From Chalara sp. BL73 (lineage: Eukaryota > Ascomycota > Leotiomycetes > Helotiales): a stretch of 64,000 bases of DNA. Where the stretch lies: assembly GCA_918026815.1 (NCBI GenBank), contig CAKJVC010000150.1, positions 434,001-498,000 on the forward strand. Direction: 5' to 3'. The translations under genes were made by a program, and so were the position numbers. Below are positions 33,712 through 45,280 of this stretch, piece by piece. The notes under the pieces are model-generated. The model saw only the letters and a program-made list of their open reading frames with translations, was not told the DNA's origin and did not search any database. The first letter of the stretch is position 1. Each line of letters starts with the position of its first letter.

Positions 33712-36700
33712 ATGCTGGACCCCGAAACCCTTACGGCCCAGAGGGCGGCAGATGGTAATCTACCAACCTTCCAACTCCCCCCTCCGGATCACATACAGCC
33801 AGGCAGTTCCGCTACAGGAGTACCGCAAAGCCCTTCATACACTTTCTCCTTCGCACAGCCCGTGCCTGCTTCGTACGCCCAGCAACAGCAGAGCTACATG
33901 GGGCGACAATTGTACTCACCATCCATGAATTTTCCCAATCGCAACACAAATTCACACTCCCCAGCGACTGGTAAAGGACTTCCTCCACCTCCTTACGACA
34001 TCAGCCTTCCCCCGTTTCCCACATCGATGTCTGCCGATGACGGTCAGCAACAGCAGCAATCAAGCAATCCCCGTCAATTAGGCTCGGAATCGCCTCAGCA
34101 GGCGCCTCTACATACCCCGGATACTTATGGCGGACGTTCACGCCCAACAACAACCTACTACATGCCATCATCGATGCCACAACAACCATCATTCCCTGCA
34201 TACACCCAGCAAGCCCTGGACAACCCCTCCACCCTTTCGCAAAGAATTTCCCCTGTCTCAGCTCACTCACATTCGTTAATGGCAGCACCACAAGGCTACC
34301 ATTCTCGACCATCGTACGCCCTTCCTGCGATGGTTGGCCCAATCGTGTCCAATCTACATAGCGCAGAGAATCAGATGGCTCTTGTAGGGGGTATGAACAT
34401 GCAGTATCCTCCGTATCAGATGGGCGGGCCAATGTACGGACATCACCTCGGACAACAGCAGCAACAGAATGACCGGCCCTTCAAATGCGACCAATGCCCA
34501 CAATCATATAATCGTAATCACGATTTGAAACGACATAAGCGGATCCATTTGGCTGTGAAGCCTTTTCCGTGTGGGCACTGCCAGAAAAGCTTTTCCCGAA
34601 AAGATGTATTAAAGGTTCGTTCCCGTGAGACACATGAATGAAGAACGATTCCCCTACAGAACTGGAGCTAATCAATGGAATAGAGGCATATTTTGGTCAA
34701 GGGTTGCGGGGAAAGCGAAGTGACCCCCCTAAATAACGCCGAATCAGGCAGGGAAACCGATCCGGTGCCCGAAATGGTCAGACGTCTTGCCTCGGCGAAT
34801 AGTGGCGGTGAAGAAGTAAAGGCCCAAATAAAGGCGAGCAAAGAAAATCCGACAAATTCACTGGCACCGAGACAAATACGGGGAGCTCCAAATCCTCCTA
34901 CAACAGCTATTATGTCGAACACAATGAAGATGGAAAACGACTTGAGAATGGGGAGTATTAAACACAAAGAACATTCAACTCTAGAGGAAATAGCCTCGGA
35001 GGTTCGGTTGATCCTTGCAAGCACACAAGGCCGACAGGTTACACACTCCGGGAAGATTTATATGGAGAGTAAATTTCGGGTGGGGTGGAGCCCCAGGGCC
35101 TTCATGAGCCGTCAATTTGTAGATTCCCCTTTGGCATCCATTGGCTCTGTTATTGTCCTGAATGGAACATCACTGAATGCGCAAGCGACAACATGCAGAG
35201 AGTACCTTCAGAAGCATTGGCCTACTACTTGTATAGCTTTGCTGAAATGCCTGCAAGGGGGTATGAAATTTATAAATGGAGTTCGGGATATTACTAGAGG
35301 TACGTCTCCTGATCTAACTTCATAAGTATTTTTCTTAGCGCTACATTGAAATATGGCTCTCGTCGTATTGATTATCAATAGGCGACGACTTGAGCCTACG
35401 CAATTGGATGGAAGGGGAAAACCTGATCTTTAAAGTCGAAGGAACAAGAGAAAAAATAATTGAAATAGCGCAGCAACTCGCATGGCTTGGAGCTGCACTT
35501 CAGCATTCAACGGGCAATGGGTTAAAGAATTCAGAGGCTGAGATCAGTGCCATCCAGGGAGGAAAGGCTGTTTTTGACATCACTTTCAGGTCGAGTCCAC
35601 TAAACAAAAACGAAGTGTCGTGCTGGCATTCTCTTTTCACTCAGTCTGTCATTGCCAGAGGGTTTCCCATTGCAGAGCGAGGGGAAGAAATCGGTCTCGA
35701 AATACCACTGGAAATGATGGCGGCACTAACTGGAGTGCGGCATGCCGTTGAATACGAAGGGGGAATCATCCTGAAAGGCCATTCCAATGCTTTCTTGCCT
35801 GTGAAGCGATACAAAGATTCTATCCAATGGCACTATATCGAAAACAACGAAAATGTGCGGCTTCCGTATGGGAAAGTGTTGGCACAGTATCCAGAGCGAG
35901 CGATGCTGGAGGAAGTGAGCATGGAGAATCTGAAGAATACTCGCGCTTTTGTTGGATGGTGGGGCACGACTGAGACACATCTTGGGACGGAATCTGCAAA
36001 CTATGAGAATATTGACTGGTCTGCTTCTGACCAGGTGACCCGTCGTATGAAGTTCTCGGGAGCCACTCTGGGATTCCAACAAATTCTGATTGGCGAGATA
36101 AATTTCTCCTTGGGGTCTAGGGATGGGAAGCTACATGTTGAGAGAAAGGGGCCTTACCAGAGAATTGTTCAATGCGCTGCAAGATCCCCAGTGGTGCTCT
36201 ATGATTCTTGCGAGAAGAGAGCCTGGCTGGTCCCTTCCTCGGCCGTCATCTTACACATTGCGAAGACACGACACTACAGGAATCCATATGTGCATAATGG
36301 GAAGAGAATCGCCTTCCCCTCGGCAGATCTATCGACGAGCAGCCACGAAGCTGCTGAAAAAGTATTACTAGAGCAGGCTCTCTTCCAGCTTTGTACCCAT
36401 GGTGATATTGGAAATCAAGGCTATTACTTACGAGATCTTGTGCGGGACATTTGGTCGTACCTAGAAAGCTTGTTAGATAAGAATATTGAGAAGGAAGCAA
36501 CTTCCGACCCAGATGTTCGAGGAACGCCGAGGGGCATACTTCGAGGCTGGGAATTCATGGATCTGGTAGATGATAGATCTCCATTTCGGCTCAAGGAAAC
36601 CCACATCGGCAAAAGCAGCGGTAGCTGGACAGATTTGTCTCGAGACATCGATGCCGTCGTTCTATTTGGAAGCGGATTTGAAGACATAATCAAGCCAACC

Positions 36701-37555
36701 GAAGAGTCTATGGCAGGGCTCTGCCACATGTGGAAGAGCGTTCCTAAAGGAAAGGACTACTTGACCGCCAGTGTTCCAATGATGAATCAATTATATGAGC
36801 AAGCCGGCTCCAAATTGTCCCGAAAATATCTTACCTCCACACATCTCCGATGGCATCATGGAGGACGGCTTTGGGAGCACTGTGAGTCCACGAAGCCATT
36901 CACCTGCAACTGCAACCGTCTTCAGCAGGTAGTCTCTGATTTTGCTACACATTTTAGAGGTGTTTCGGATCCTGGTCCGCTCAAGGAAACGGGAGCGGTT
37001 ATATTTGGTCAAGCTAGCGACCCGCTAGCCTCCGTAGCGGCGTCAGAGCTATTGAAGCCGAAAGTTAAGCAAGGTGACACTTTGTATAGCCAACCAAACG
37101 TGGACTTGCTAAGCATGGACACTTTTAGCTCACCTGATTCCAACTTATCTTCAGATACTGGAACCTCCATTTTGAGCGTACCTGTTTCTACCATTCCGAC
37201 ATCGGATGAAGATTATCAAGGCCTCAACATTGAGGGTTCACTCGAACCTCTGCAGTCTAGTATTGTTGATCTGATTACAAATGACGAGAAGAGGGAACCA
37301 TCACGCTCGCTGAAGCGGAGTCACATCGGGGAAGATACTAGATCCCCATATCAACCTTATCGGCGACAACGAAAACAATGTGCTGAACGGATAAGGGAAC
37401 TCGAGGTGCAACACGAAATCGACCATACCCCTGCCCTTCTGAATACACCTGGTTGGGCATCTTTAGTCGAGAAGACTACTAAAGAAGACAAAAAACTCTC
37501 CCTTCGCCGTAAAGGGAATTTCACCAAGCAGAATGGGGCTTGTAATGGAATCTAA
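33712..37555 (+). CDS. C2H2 zinc-finger protein fused to a fungal domain of unknown function
   Basis: Three exons, 33712-34614, 34684-35299 and 35382-37555, with introns of 69 nt (GTTCGT..AATAG) and 82 nt (GTACGT..AATAG). The joined length is 3,693 nt, 1,230 residues, no stop. Residues 1-250 are Gln/Pro/Ser-rich. Two zinc fingers follow (CDQCPQSYNRNHDLKRHKRIH at about 258 and CGHCQKSFSRKDVLK with RHILVKGC, the second completed across intron 1). From about residue 420 it matches a large fungal family I know only by its sequence blocks: EYLQKHWPTT, QLAWLGAALQHS, CWHSLFTQSVIARGFPI, GLEIPLEMMAAL and a late AVILHIAKTRHY. A basic region lies near the C-terminus (YRRQRKQCAERIRE). Possibly a DNA-binding regulator with a recognition module. 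The fusion rests on predicted splice sites. Confidence 0.78.
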
Positions 37556-37637
37556 CCTTGGTGTCAATGCGGCCACAATTCGGAATATTTAGCCTTCTCT
37601 TTTCAGGCTTATACTGCACAATAAACGGGTACGCTTG

Positions 37638-38036
37638 AAACGGGCACGAATAGCGCCAACACACCAAATATTATGGCATGCCGCTTTTATTTCCGCAGGT
37701 GCGGAACTTGTGAAAGTTTTCGTGTTGCAATTTGGTACAATTTTACAATATAATACTTATATTAAACAACCACCATTAAAAATAAAATTTAGTTTGTTGA
37801 AATCCAATAGATTTAAATTAAACAAATCGATTAAATGTATACTTTTATATATTTGGTAACGCGGTTTATTTCAAAAACAAAAATCCGATTTCAAATACAA
37901 TTAGGCTTAGCGTATTTCGCTTAGTACAGCAGCATAGCAAAATTCTGAAAATAGAAAAGCGCATATCCAGGTTTCGCTTAAATCCCTGAATAAAGGAAAT
38001 AGTGGGTAATTGTGGAGACGCTATTCGTGCCCGTTT
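37638..38036. mobile_element. AT-rich MITE candidate with perfect 18-bp TIRs
   Basis: AAACGGGCACGAATAGCG at 37638-37655 and its exact reverse complement at 38019-38036 bound 399 bp of very AT-rich non-coding DNA. No convincing target duplication. It lies just after the C2H2-fusion gene. Confidence 0.75.
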
Positions 38037-38064
38037 TAATCGATTCCCAATAAACATCTGATTT

Positions 38065-38289
38065 CGTAACAACTCAAGGCGAACAGGGATCTCGATCCGT
38101 AGATCTCAGGGAGAACGACTCAAAGTTGTGAACGGCTGTCAATTGTTATAACTAAGAGAACAAGCTACAGACAAAAGAACGGAAGGAAAACAGTGCTTTA
38201 TATACAGGAGGCTGGCCAGGAGCCAGTGTAGGCGAGCCTTGTGGTGTCAGGGGCCAAGCTCTAAGCGAGATAGGGCCAGGGCCGTGACA
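38065..38289 (+). mobile_element. solo LTR, family A
   Basis: Runs from CGTAACAACTCAAGG (first base T to C) to GGGCCGTGACA, with the TTATATACAGG box. Flanks do not match. Confidence 0.75.
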
Positions 38290-38456
38290 TTACCCTCCAT
38301 TCTTGACTAGCATGCCGTAGAGACTTCCTATTTCTGACGTCATTAAGGGCCGCAAGCAAATCTTGTTCGGTATATTGATACATAATTATATAAAGATGAA
38401 AGTTCCACATATAAAGTGATAATACTTAGAATTGATTTAATAATTGGTTATATTAT

Positions 38457-38647
38457 TGTAGGAAGTAGGGGTTTACCGATCCGCTTATGACCCACCAGGT
38501 CACGTGGTCTACACAACCCCCATTTTGTAGAATCTAGAGTAGAACCTAATACAACAATAATTACCATATCCATCAAGAGCAAGAGCGTGGCTTACGAAGT
38601 AAAGCTACGCCTTTTGCCCCGTGGAAGGTAAGACACCAATACCAACA
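38457..38647 (-). mobile_element. solo LTR, family B
   Basis: Starts TGTAGGAAGTAGG and ends CAATACCAACA, flanked by the exact pentamer ATTAT (38452-38456 and 38648-38652). It sits downstream of the FunK1 pseudogene. Confidence 0.85.
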
Positions 38648-38921
38648 ATTATCGAAGCAGTGGTCTGAAAGATCGCTTATTTTTGGTGTCCGGCATGGGG
38701 GTGCACGGACTTGCTGGCCAATCCCCCACAAATTTCCTCCTCAAGCAGGACCAGAGGGTGGTTCTTGACTTCCTGATACCCCCTTTCGTACATTAGAGTA
38801 GCCGAAAATTCTAGAACCAGCTTGTAGAAACGTGGCAATACAACTAGTTTCCTCTTGACACAGCATATAAACATCACGAGGCCCTCCACCCTCCCTATCA
38901 AAGTTGTTGAAATATTATATG

Positions 38922-40231
38922 TCAATCGGTAAGTTGAATACAATCGCCGTTGCCATCACGCTTGATAAACGTGTTCAAACCCAATTCTGCATCGGACATC
39001 ATCGCATAGCCGGTAAGAGCCTTGGCAAATCTCTCTGGCTTTTTGTGGATATCGAACTTCTCGGAGTTATACGGTCCAGATCTGTCAAATACCCAGAGCC
39101 GCATTATGCTTCCGCAGATCGTAAACCCAGGCAGGAATCGCCGCTCCGGTTGGCTTCCAAATACTTCGCGTGCATACTTTGCCAACTGCACTAGTGTTTT
39201 CGCAGATCGATCTTCGTTAGGATTCTGTTTGTGTTCTCCAATGACAAGTACATTAGGCCAGTCGTACTCGCTGTCCGATAAAGCAGCGTCGGCGGTAGTA
39301 AGGAAAATATCAAGCTTGCGATCAGCCTCCGAGCTCCTCAACACTTTGTTCGCTGATGTATAGTACCTGCAGCGGAGTCCGCTAAAAACAATGCCCTGGA
39401 ACTTCATAAACCACTCAAAAAAAGATTTTGAATGGAAGGCTCTGGCCACCCGCTCCAGCGACCTTCTGTATATTGGGGTCCCGACTCTTCGTAGATGTCC
39501 CTCGCGTTGTTTGTCCAAGACTTTCCTTCAAAGTATCGCACGTAGAAGTCTCCAACATCGTAATAGACGCTGCCTGCGAGTTCCCCAAGTATCCGCTGGT
39601 CAACCTCATCTTGTGTCTGCTTAATCCTTCTCTGAGAAGCCGAGCTGGATCGAAGAGGCGTGTCAGAAACGGCTTTCTCGAAGGCGGTCGGCGGCGTTAA
39701 TTGTTTCGTGCTGGTGAGTGATTCGGTGACGGCGTTGTAGACTTGATCCTAGATGAGGGCATCGTCCCGATTGTCAGTGAGGGCCGCAGCCAAGAGAGGC
39801 TTTATACGGTCGAAGTGGAAGTTATCGGAGCTGACAGCGGAAATGAGTCTCAGGAGATCGCTGCGAAGGGTGCCATGACTTGTCTTTGACCGTAAGAGAC
39901 GAATAACAGGGAGATTTCGTAGAGCGGAGAGGAGATCGAGAGTGAGATCCTGGATATCTGTACGTTAGTTAGACAGGAGGCACTCAAACAAACGCCAGAC
40001 TGTCTTACCTTCTTGCGCAAGTTGAGCGAGCGCGTCCGGAGTGCAGGAAATGGTTCTGTCTTCGCAAATTGAATTGAAAGAGGTGCGAAAGGCATCAAGA
40101 CCTTTCCCAATAGGATTATTCTCAAGGATCTCTGACTGGGCCTGATCCCCATCATGGCGACAAGCTCCATCTGCGATTGTAATGTTCTTGAGATGCGAGG
40201 GATGGTTGGGAAAAGTCGTGTTTCGTGACAT
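38922..40231 (-). pseudogene. FunK1-type fungal protein kinase, N-terminal half, disrupted
   Basis: Starts at the ATG at 40231. Exon 1 ends AQLAQE with a GTAAGA donor at about 40011, and a 48-nt intron leads into DLTLDLLSALRNLPVIRLL. Family blocks follow: GSVYYDVGDFYVRYFEGKSW, PNVLVIGEHKQNP, RRFLPGFTICGSIMRLWVF and SEKFDIHKKPERF. Breaks are a TAG at 39749-39751 where the family has Trp (ALI*DQVYNAV), a one-base shift in the A7 run at 39417-39423, and loss of the kinase catalytic half after about 38922. FunK1 genes are multicopy in many ascomycetes and their role is poorly known. Confidence 0.88.
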
Positions 40232-41708
40232 GCGGAATTTTTTGCTTACTTGGCTACCGCCTAAACAGCGATTGGGACTACCTTAGGATTGTTAGCTCTC
40301 GGTGAAGCGCAGACTCCACCGATATGATACTGACGACACCTTGCCCTCAAACTCCTCGCCTTTGAATATAACTTTGCGCTTCATCCTCGCTGCATCAGCT
40401 CTCATACTGCATGTCATCGCACCCCCTCAAGCTCATGCTCTTCTGTTCTCGTATGCAAAACGCTGCAGCGGCTGCGGCTCAAGTCTAGAGAGTGCAAGAG
40501 CAAATGCTCCTTACATCTTCAATGCTGTCCACTCCTCGATGTGACAATGGAAATCTAGCTTGAACAACGGCATGTCTCTCTTTCCCGCAAGAACACTTGA
40601 CAACACTCACATCTACTATAGGATATATACACATAATGAATAAAGGCGTAGAATAGCTTGCATTGAGATCGAACATGCAGAGATGTTCGCTCGAGATTTC
40701 CCAGGCAGACGACCTGGGAGGGGGCCTGGAAACCTGGGGATCGTGAGCGACTAGAACGTCTCGGCGAACCTGGAGCTAACCTGGACAGAGACTGCGGATG
40801 GGATATAAAGCATGGGTGACTACGACGATGAATCAGACTTTTCGAGGGGCTACCTTTACATCTACCGAATGATCCGGCCTCTTACGAACCTGGTATATAT
40901 ATGAGATATCAGCGGGGAAGACCACGATAGGAACTCTCGATATATATGATTATATTTTGCGTAACATGAGGGACGGCGATGATGGCCAAAGGCCTCTGTG
41001 ATCTTGGAGCGAAGTGGGAAATTGAGGGGTTTGAGATCATTTTATGCGAGTTTAGTGATAGGTTGGTTGTCGGAAGTACCCGCGAGAGAAGAGACCAAGC
41101 GGCAGGAACCAAAGCTTCAAGAGGATGCCTCAGCTCGAGGTGCTGAAGGGGAGCGTCAATGAGGTATTCAGGCACTACGGTGCAGGGACCGAGACTCGGT
41201 TACTCAGGCATGGTATCGGCATACTGGTGTGATCTAACATGACGAATCCGGACCCTGAAAGAGTAGACTTAGCGAGATTACCAGCTTCTGACGTGGGAGG
41301 ACTTGGAGACATGAAAGCTGATTTCATGGCTCTTTTTGGAGAGGGCAGTTCAAGTGATGTCGGCAATGATTGGCAAGGCGCCACAGATATGATTATCACT
41401 TGATACTCTGATCGTCTACAACTCATGGCTGGAAATGACACTTCAAGAGATACAATTCTGTCGGACATTGCAGTTTTACTCAATCTTTACATCGACTATG
41501 GAAGCCTTCCAATGACATACCAAAATTCAAGGCACTGGACAATAGTGATCATAGGGACGGTATTTTGATGTTTCCCTTTGCCATGGCGTGTACATTTTTC
41601 ATTGTGAATAAATTGTGAAAGTCCGGTCGGGCATGCTGAGTCTTTCCTCAAGTGATGCTGGCTTAGTTCTGCAGGATCTTGTGAATATCAATCTTACCAT
41701 TTACCCGT
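40232..41708. other. no gene recognised, decayed coding sequence likely
   Basis: Plus-strand 41239-41400 reads like coding sequence (MTNPDPERVDLARLP...) for about 50 codons before a TGA, but no family was recognised. The rest shows short frames only. Confidence 0.35.
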
Positions 41709-42030
41709 TTAAGACATGAAAGGCCGGTCAAGGCCACTAATAATTCCCCGATAACTTCTAGGACGTCGAGTTGAACCTCCTATTCCCTCACGGTAACACC
41801 AAAAAAATACTGGCTTTCCTTGCTCTATCGCCGGAAAGTACTCCGATACAAGGTATGAGCTATCGTGATTGGAACAAACGTTTCCGTGGCACTTCCACTG
41901 TGTGATTTCCAGATATTTGTCATTATCTGCGGTGCATACGCGTGTCACGTTATGGAGGCCATGAGAACCATTCACTATCCGGAACGAACAAGCTCCTGAG
42001 CAGCTACCACAATGTCTGCTCTCTCCATGA
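41709..42030 (-). pseudogene. cysteine-rich protein fragment
   Basis: An open stretch without a start has spaced cysteines (CGSCSGACSF, VCTADNDKYLEITQ, KCHGNVCSNH) and FWCYREGIGGST, suggesting an extracellular disulfide-bonded protein. The N-terminus and signal peptide are missing. Family not recognised. Confidence 0.3.
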
Positions 42031-42079
42031 GCTATTTTGGGACGGGTACGCTGAGGTTCATCGCAAGGGCCATTTCACC

Positions 42080-42774
42080 TGCATAGTCTGGCTTGATGCG
42101 ATGACGTTGAAGCCCTGCTCTTGCTACTTGAGTATCAACCCTTCGAAATGGCTAGCTTTGTAAAGTGGTGGGCGACAACTTCTTGCCGCGGCGGAACGGG
42201 ACGAGGATTCTTGCCGAGCCGTGTCTGACACAAGGGCATGTCGAGCATGGTGGCCTTGCATGTCTGCTCGCCTCATTTTCGCCCCACTGAAACAATAGGC
42301 ACAAACGGGGCAGGCGACATACGGAGTGTTGCGAAGAGTGACGCGATGGCTGGAATAAGGTTACAGTAGTGAGACTCGGAGATGAGATAACCGAAGAGTT
42401 CTGCACCCCGCACAATAATATCCACGCGAGGAGGCTTGAGATGTAGCTCCTAGGATTCTTTTTGGCGGGGTTGGTTAGCGCAATCTATGCCCTGCCCGGC
42501 TGAAGTGCCGCTCCAATTGCGAAGAATGGAAGCCACGAAAACTCGGAGCTTTTGTGGTCACCTCCCCCAGCTCAACAGTAGGATGGGTAAGTACAGCGAT
42601 TTGTCTCAAAGGAAAGCGCTAATCATATGTTGCAAAAAGAGAACTCTATTTGCTGAAGTACTATTGCGCCTTATATATTGTGACATCATAACAATTAGGT
42701 TCATCCCGAACTACAGTCGGGCTTGGGTAGCAAAGCATGGGGCAGGGGGCATGGGGTCGGGCACAGTAAGGGGG
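42080..42774. other. no gene recognised
   Basis: Includes a stretch (about 42640-42680, TTGCGCCTTATATATTG) similar to the family E LTR near 31020, so an old LTR fragment may be present. Confidence 0.35.
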
Positions 42775-42822
42775 TCAGTCAATGGAGCTGGTTTGAGCTA
42801 TTCTATTCAAATAACTTAGATA

Positions 42823-43392
42823 GGAAATCTCAACACGTTTTCGGCATTCTTCGCTTGAAATAGGATCTCGAATCTTTGATATTATATATTGATCAATCTC
42901 GGGCCTTACGAACCTGAAATAGAAAATCTCGAATCCTTGACAGTCCATATTTGTCACGGTCCTAGAGATCACGTGCACAGCATCTGGCATTCACTGCCAG
43001 ATGTCGCGCCACAGCTGCGAACGCCCATTGCTTCGCCTAGCTATGGCCCTGGAACTGGCCATGGTTATATGAGGGCAGTTCTAACAGTAGTTACACCTTT
43101 TCTCTTTAGTTTAGAATCTTCGTATTAAGATACCTTACAAACAGCTATCACAGGCGCCCGTATTGGGATCGTGACAATATGGATCATTCTCGGGCCTTGC
43201 GAACTTGAATTCCCCACCCGTCCAGCCTCTCGTCCCAGCCTTGAAACCTAATTCTTCTCCCTCCCGTTGACAAGAATCGAAGTTCCCGATAACCGGAGTA
43301 TCCCCGTTCATCACGATGTTGGTCGGGTTGAGATCGCAGTGAACGAGGTTCAAACTGTGAAGATGCCGAATACCCTTCTGAATACCCCGCAA
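42823..43392 (-). pseudogene. protein-kinase-fold fragment split by an LTR
   Basis: At 43392-43177 the frame reads IRHLHSLNLVHCDLNPTNIV and PVIGNFDSC, the catalytic loop (HCDLNPTN in place of HRDLKPEN) and a DFD-type magnesium loop of a fungal kinase-like protein, then FARPENDPY. The LTR at 42952-43176 interrupts it. Beyond it, FRFVRPEIDQYIISKIRD repeats the ARPEND block, so a short tandem duplication preceded the insertion. N-lobe and start are absent. Confidence 0.75.
42952..43176 (+). mobile_element. LTR-like element, family C, inside a kinase relic
   Basis: Runs TGTCACGGTCCTAG to GGGATCGTGACA. Flanking pentamers ATATT and ATATG differ at one base, consistent with an old 5-bp duplication. 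Confidence 0.75.
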
Positions 43393-43533
43393 AAGGAGGT
43401 CTGGATCGAAAGGGCGAGAGTCCTAAGTTACCCTTTCCGACAAATTCATGCCGACTTGACAAATCAAAGACACGTTATTCTATCGTTCTCGACTACGCAT
43501 CCAAGATATTGAGCGATATTAGGGTGGGGGAAA

Positions 43534-43800
43534 TGTATTAAAAGAGAAAAAGAAAGTCACGGAGCCTTCAGAGAGTATGGGGTAAACGAGTCAATTGCTG
43601 AAGGTCGTAGAACCTAAACTATAGGAGAGAATCTCCCTACTTATAGAGGTGTGGTACTCACACGTGAGTATCACATACGACGTAACGCATACGTCAGTAG
43701 ATTCATCATCGAAGGCAAAAGTAAGTATGCATCTTGCGCAGGCATACCTGCAACTTCCCCAATAGGCCAGGTATGATCCTTAGACCTGGCCTGTTCAACA
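43534..43800 (-). mobile_element. LTR, family D (reverse)
   Basis: Reverse complement of 31552-31802, ending GGCCTGTTCAACA at 43800. Flanking duplication not found. It abuts the family I repeat at 43801-43917. Confidence 0.65.
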
Positions 43801-43917
43801 TTAGTACTGTAGATAATGTCAGAATCCGTAACGCCTCTACAAGCCTGTATTCTATTGCCATGATCCCTTCACAGATCCTCCAAATGATTCCCTGCCCAAT
43901 AGATCCTATTTCTGACA
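43801..43917 (-). repeat. dispersed repeat, family I
   Basis: Reverse copy of the repeat at 13145-13259, ending CCTATTTCTGACA. Interrupted or bounded by the family D LTR. Confidence 0.5.
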
Positions 43918-44011
43918 ACCAGCAGCGGCAACACCACCCAACACCCCTTCCTCCTCCTCCACCTCTATAAGAACCCGAAGAGCCCCACGGAGCTTATTGA
44001 CTCTCTATGCT

Positions 44012-44802
44012 CTAGTTAGCTTTGCTACCACTATTGCAATGCTCGTAAAGCAGAAAACTTACGGACTTGACCACCGGAGTGGCCTCCAAAGCCGCAGAAA
44101 GGCGGCGGGCGACATGGAGAAGAGCAGCCGGAGCTGCAACACACGAGTGCCCCGCAGAGCACCGAACGCACCGGCCGCCAGCTCTGCCTGCTCGGTCATA
44201 GCAGGCGCCGGTAGACTTACCCGACAAGGCGCTGCGAATGCAACCAAGGCAGGGGTCTACACGGCGACCCGCATCTTCTTCTTCTTCCTCTTCGGCTGCG
44301 GAGCGGGCGAGAGGGGCGGCGGGAACGCAGGGGCGGCGGAGGAGCGGATCCAATAGCTTGTCATCATCGTTGTCGTGCTCACCCTCCTCGCCCTCTGCGA
44401 GGGGAGTAGGGGAGTGGAAAGGATCATCTTCCTCCCCCGAGAAGGAGGCGAAAGGAGGGGAGAGAAAGAGGGAAGGAGAGAGTGTGGAGGTGATGGAGGG
44501 AGGAGCGAAGCCGGGGGCGGGGCTATGCTCTGGGAGCAGAGGGTTGGAGATGATAGTGCTCGTAGAAGCAGTAGCAGTAGCAGCAGCGGCGGCGGCGGTG
44601 GCAAGGCGAGCTGTCTTCTTCGCAGCCCTTCTCTCCTTCTTGCGCTACACATGTAATTAGCACCCAGGCTTTTGAGCGGGGTAAATCTGCAAAGTGAACC
44701 CGGAGAGCATGCGACCCAAGGGTTACACGCGCGACGAGCAGGGAACGACAAGATATGAATACCACTTACAGCGAGATAAGAAGCACTACGCTTCCTAGCC
44801 AT
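44012..44802 (-). CDS. Cys-cluster protein with poly-Ala and acidic tracts
   Basis: Exon 1 (44802-44770, 11 codons, MARKRSASYLA) ends at GTAAGT. A 125-nt intron with a GCTAATTAC branch site and GTAG acceptor leads to exon 2 from 44644, open to the stop at 44012. After a basic N-terminus (RKKERRAAKK), a poly-Ala tract, a Pro/Ser-rich stretch and an acidic run, the C-terminal domain reads VDPCLGCIRSALSGKSTGAC then GRCVRCSAGHSCV, with paired cysteines resembling a small fungal Cys-rich domain family of unknown function. Tract lengths come from simple repeats (about 44570-44600). A further intron near the 3' end (GTAAGTTTTC at about 44063) is possible, so the exact C-terminus is uncertain. Confidence 0.65.
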
Positions 44803-45280
44803 GATTACGGTTGTTGTTGATGATGATGATGATGTGATGGTGGTTGAGAAGTTTGTTTGCAGCGGACAACGCGTGGAGTATTTATTTGTTTACCTGGGAC
44901 GTAGGGAAGGTTGCTCCCAGGCTCGGATGCGCGCATACCCGTGGCAGGCTGCTGCAAGAAGCCGAGGCTGGTAAACGAGTGAATTTATATCTGGGAATAA
45001 CCTCACTTGGGGTGCATTATGTAAGGGCAGCGCTCCTGAATCGCTAGGGCGAAGCTCGCTTGAGCTCACCGCCTCTTGGCGGTGAGCTCCTAAGCGACTA
45101 ATGCGGGAAGCTTTATATTACGCGACAGGTTTCCTTTGTACTTAGAATTCAATTCAACCACTTTACCTGTATTGACCTACAGCTCTACGAGCTACAATAC
45201 ACTCTCTGCTACGCTCTATTGAATTCAAGTGTACGGCGCAACAAAGATGCAGCTGCACCAGGAAGTCATATCGCTGTTAG
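44803..45280. other. intergenic with a strong hairpin
   Basis: No gene recognised apart from the palindrome at 45056-45097. A (GAT)n-type simple repeat lies at about 44818-44834. Confidence 0.5.
45056..45097. repeat. 18-bp-stem hairpin
   Basis: GAGCTCACCGCC, loop TCTT, GGCGGTGAGCTC pairs perfectly over 12 bp. After a two-base bulge (CT) a further TCGCTT / AAGCGA pairs, giving 18 bp in total. Could be a terminator-like RNA structure or palindromic repeat. Confidence 0.85.

Noticed and set aside
40680..40800. Possible tRNA or snoRNA in the GC-richer stretch
   Set aside because: No cloverleaf, A/B box pair or C/D box arrangement could be drawn.
44238..44660. Plus-strand Ser/Arg-rich frame opposite the Cys-cluster gene
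   Set aside because: It is the antisense of low-complexity code, whereas the minus strand has start, intron and a recognisable Cys-rich domain.
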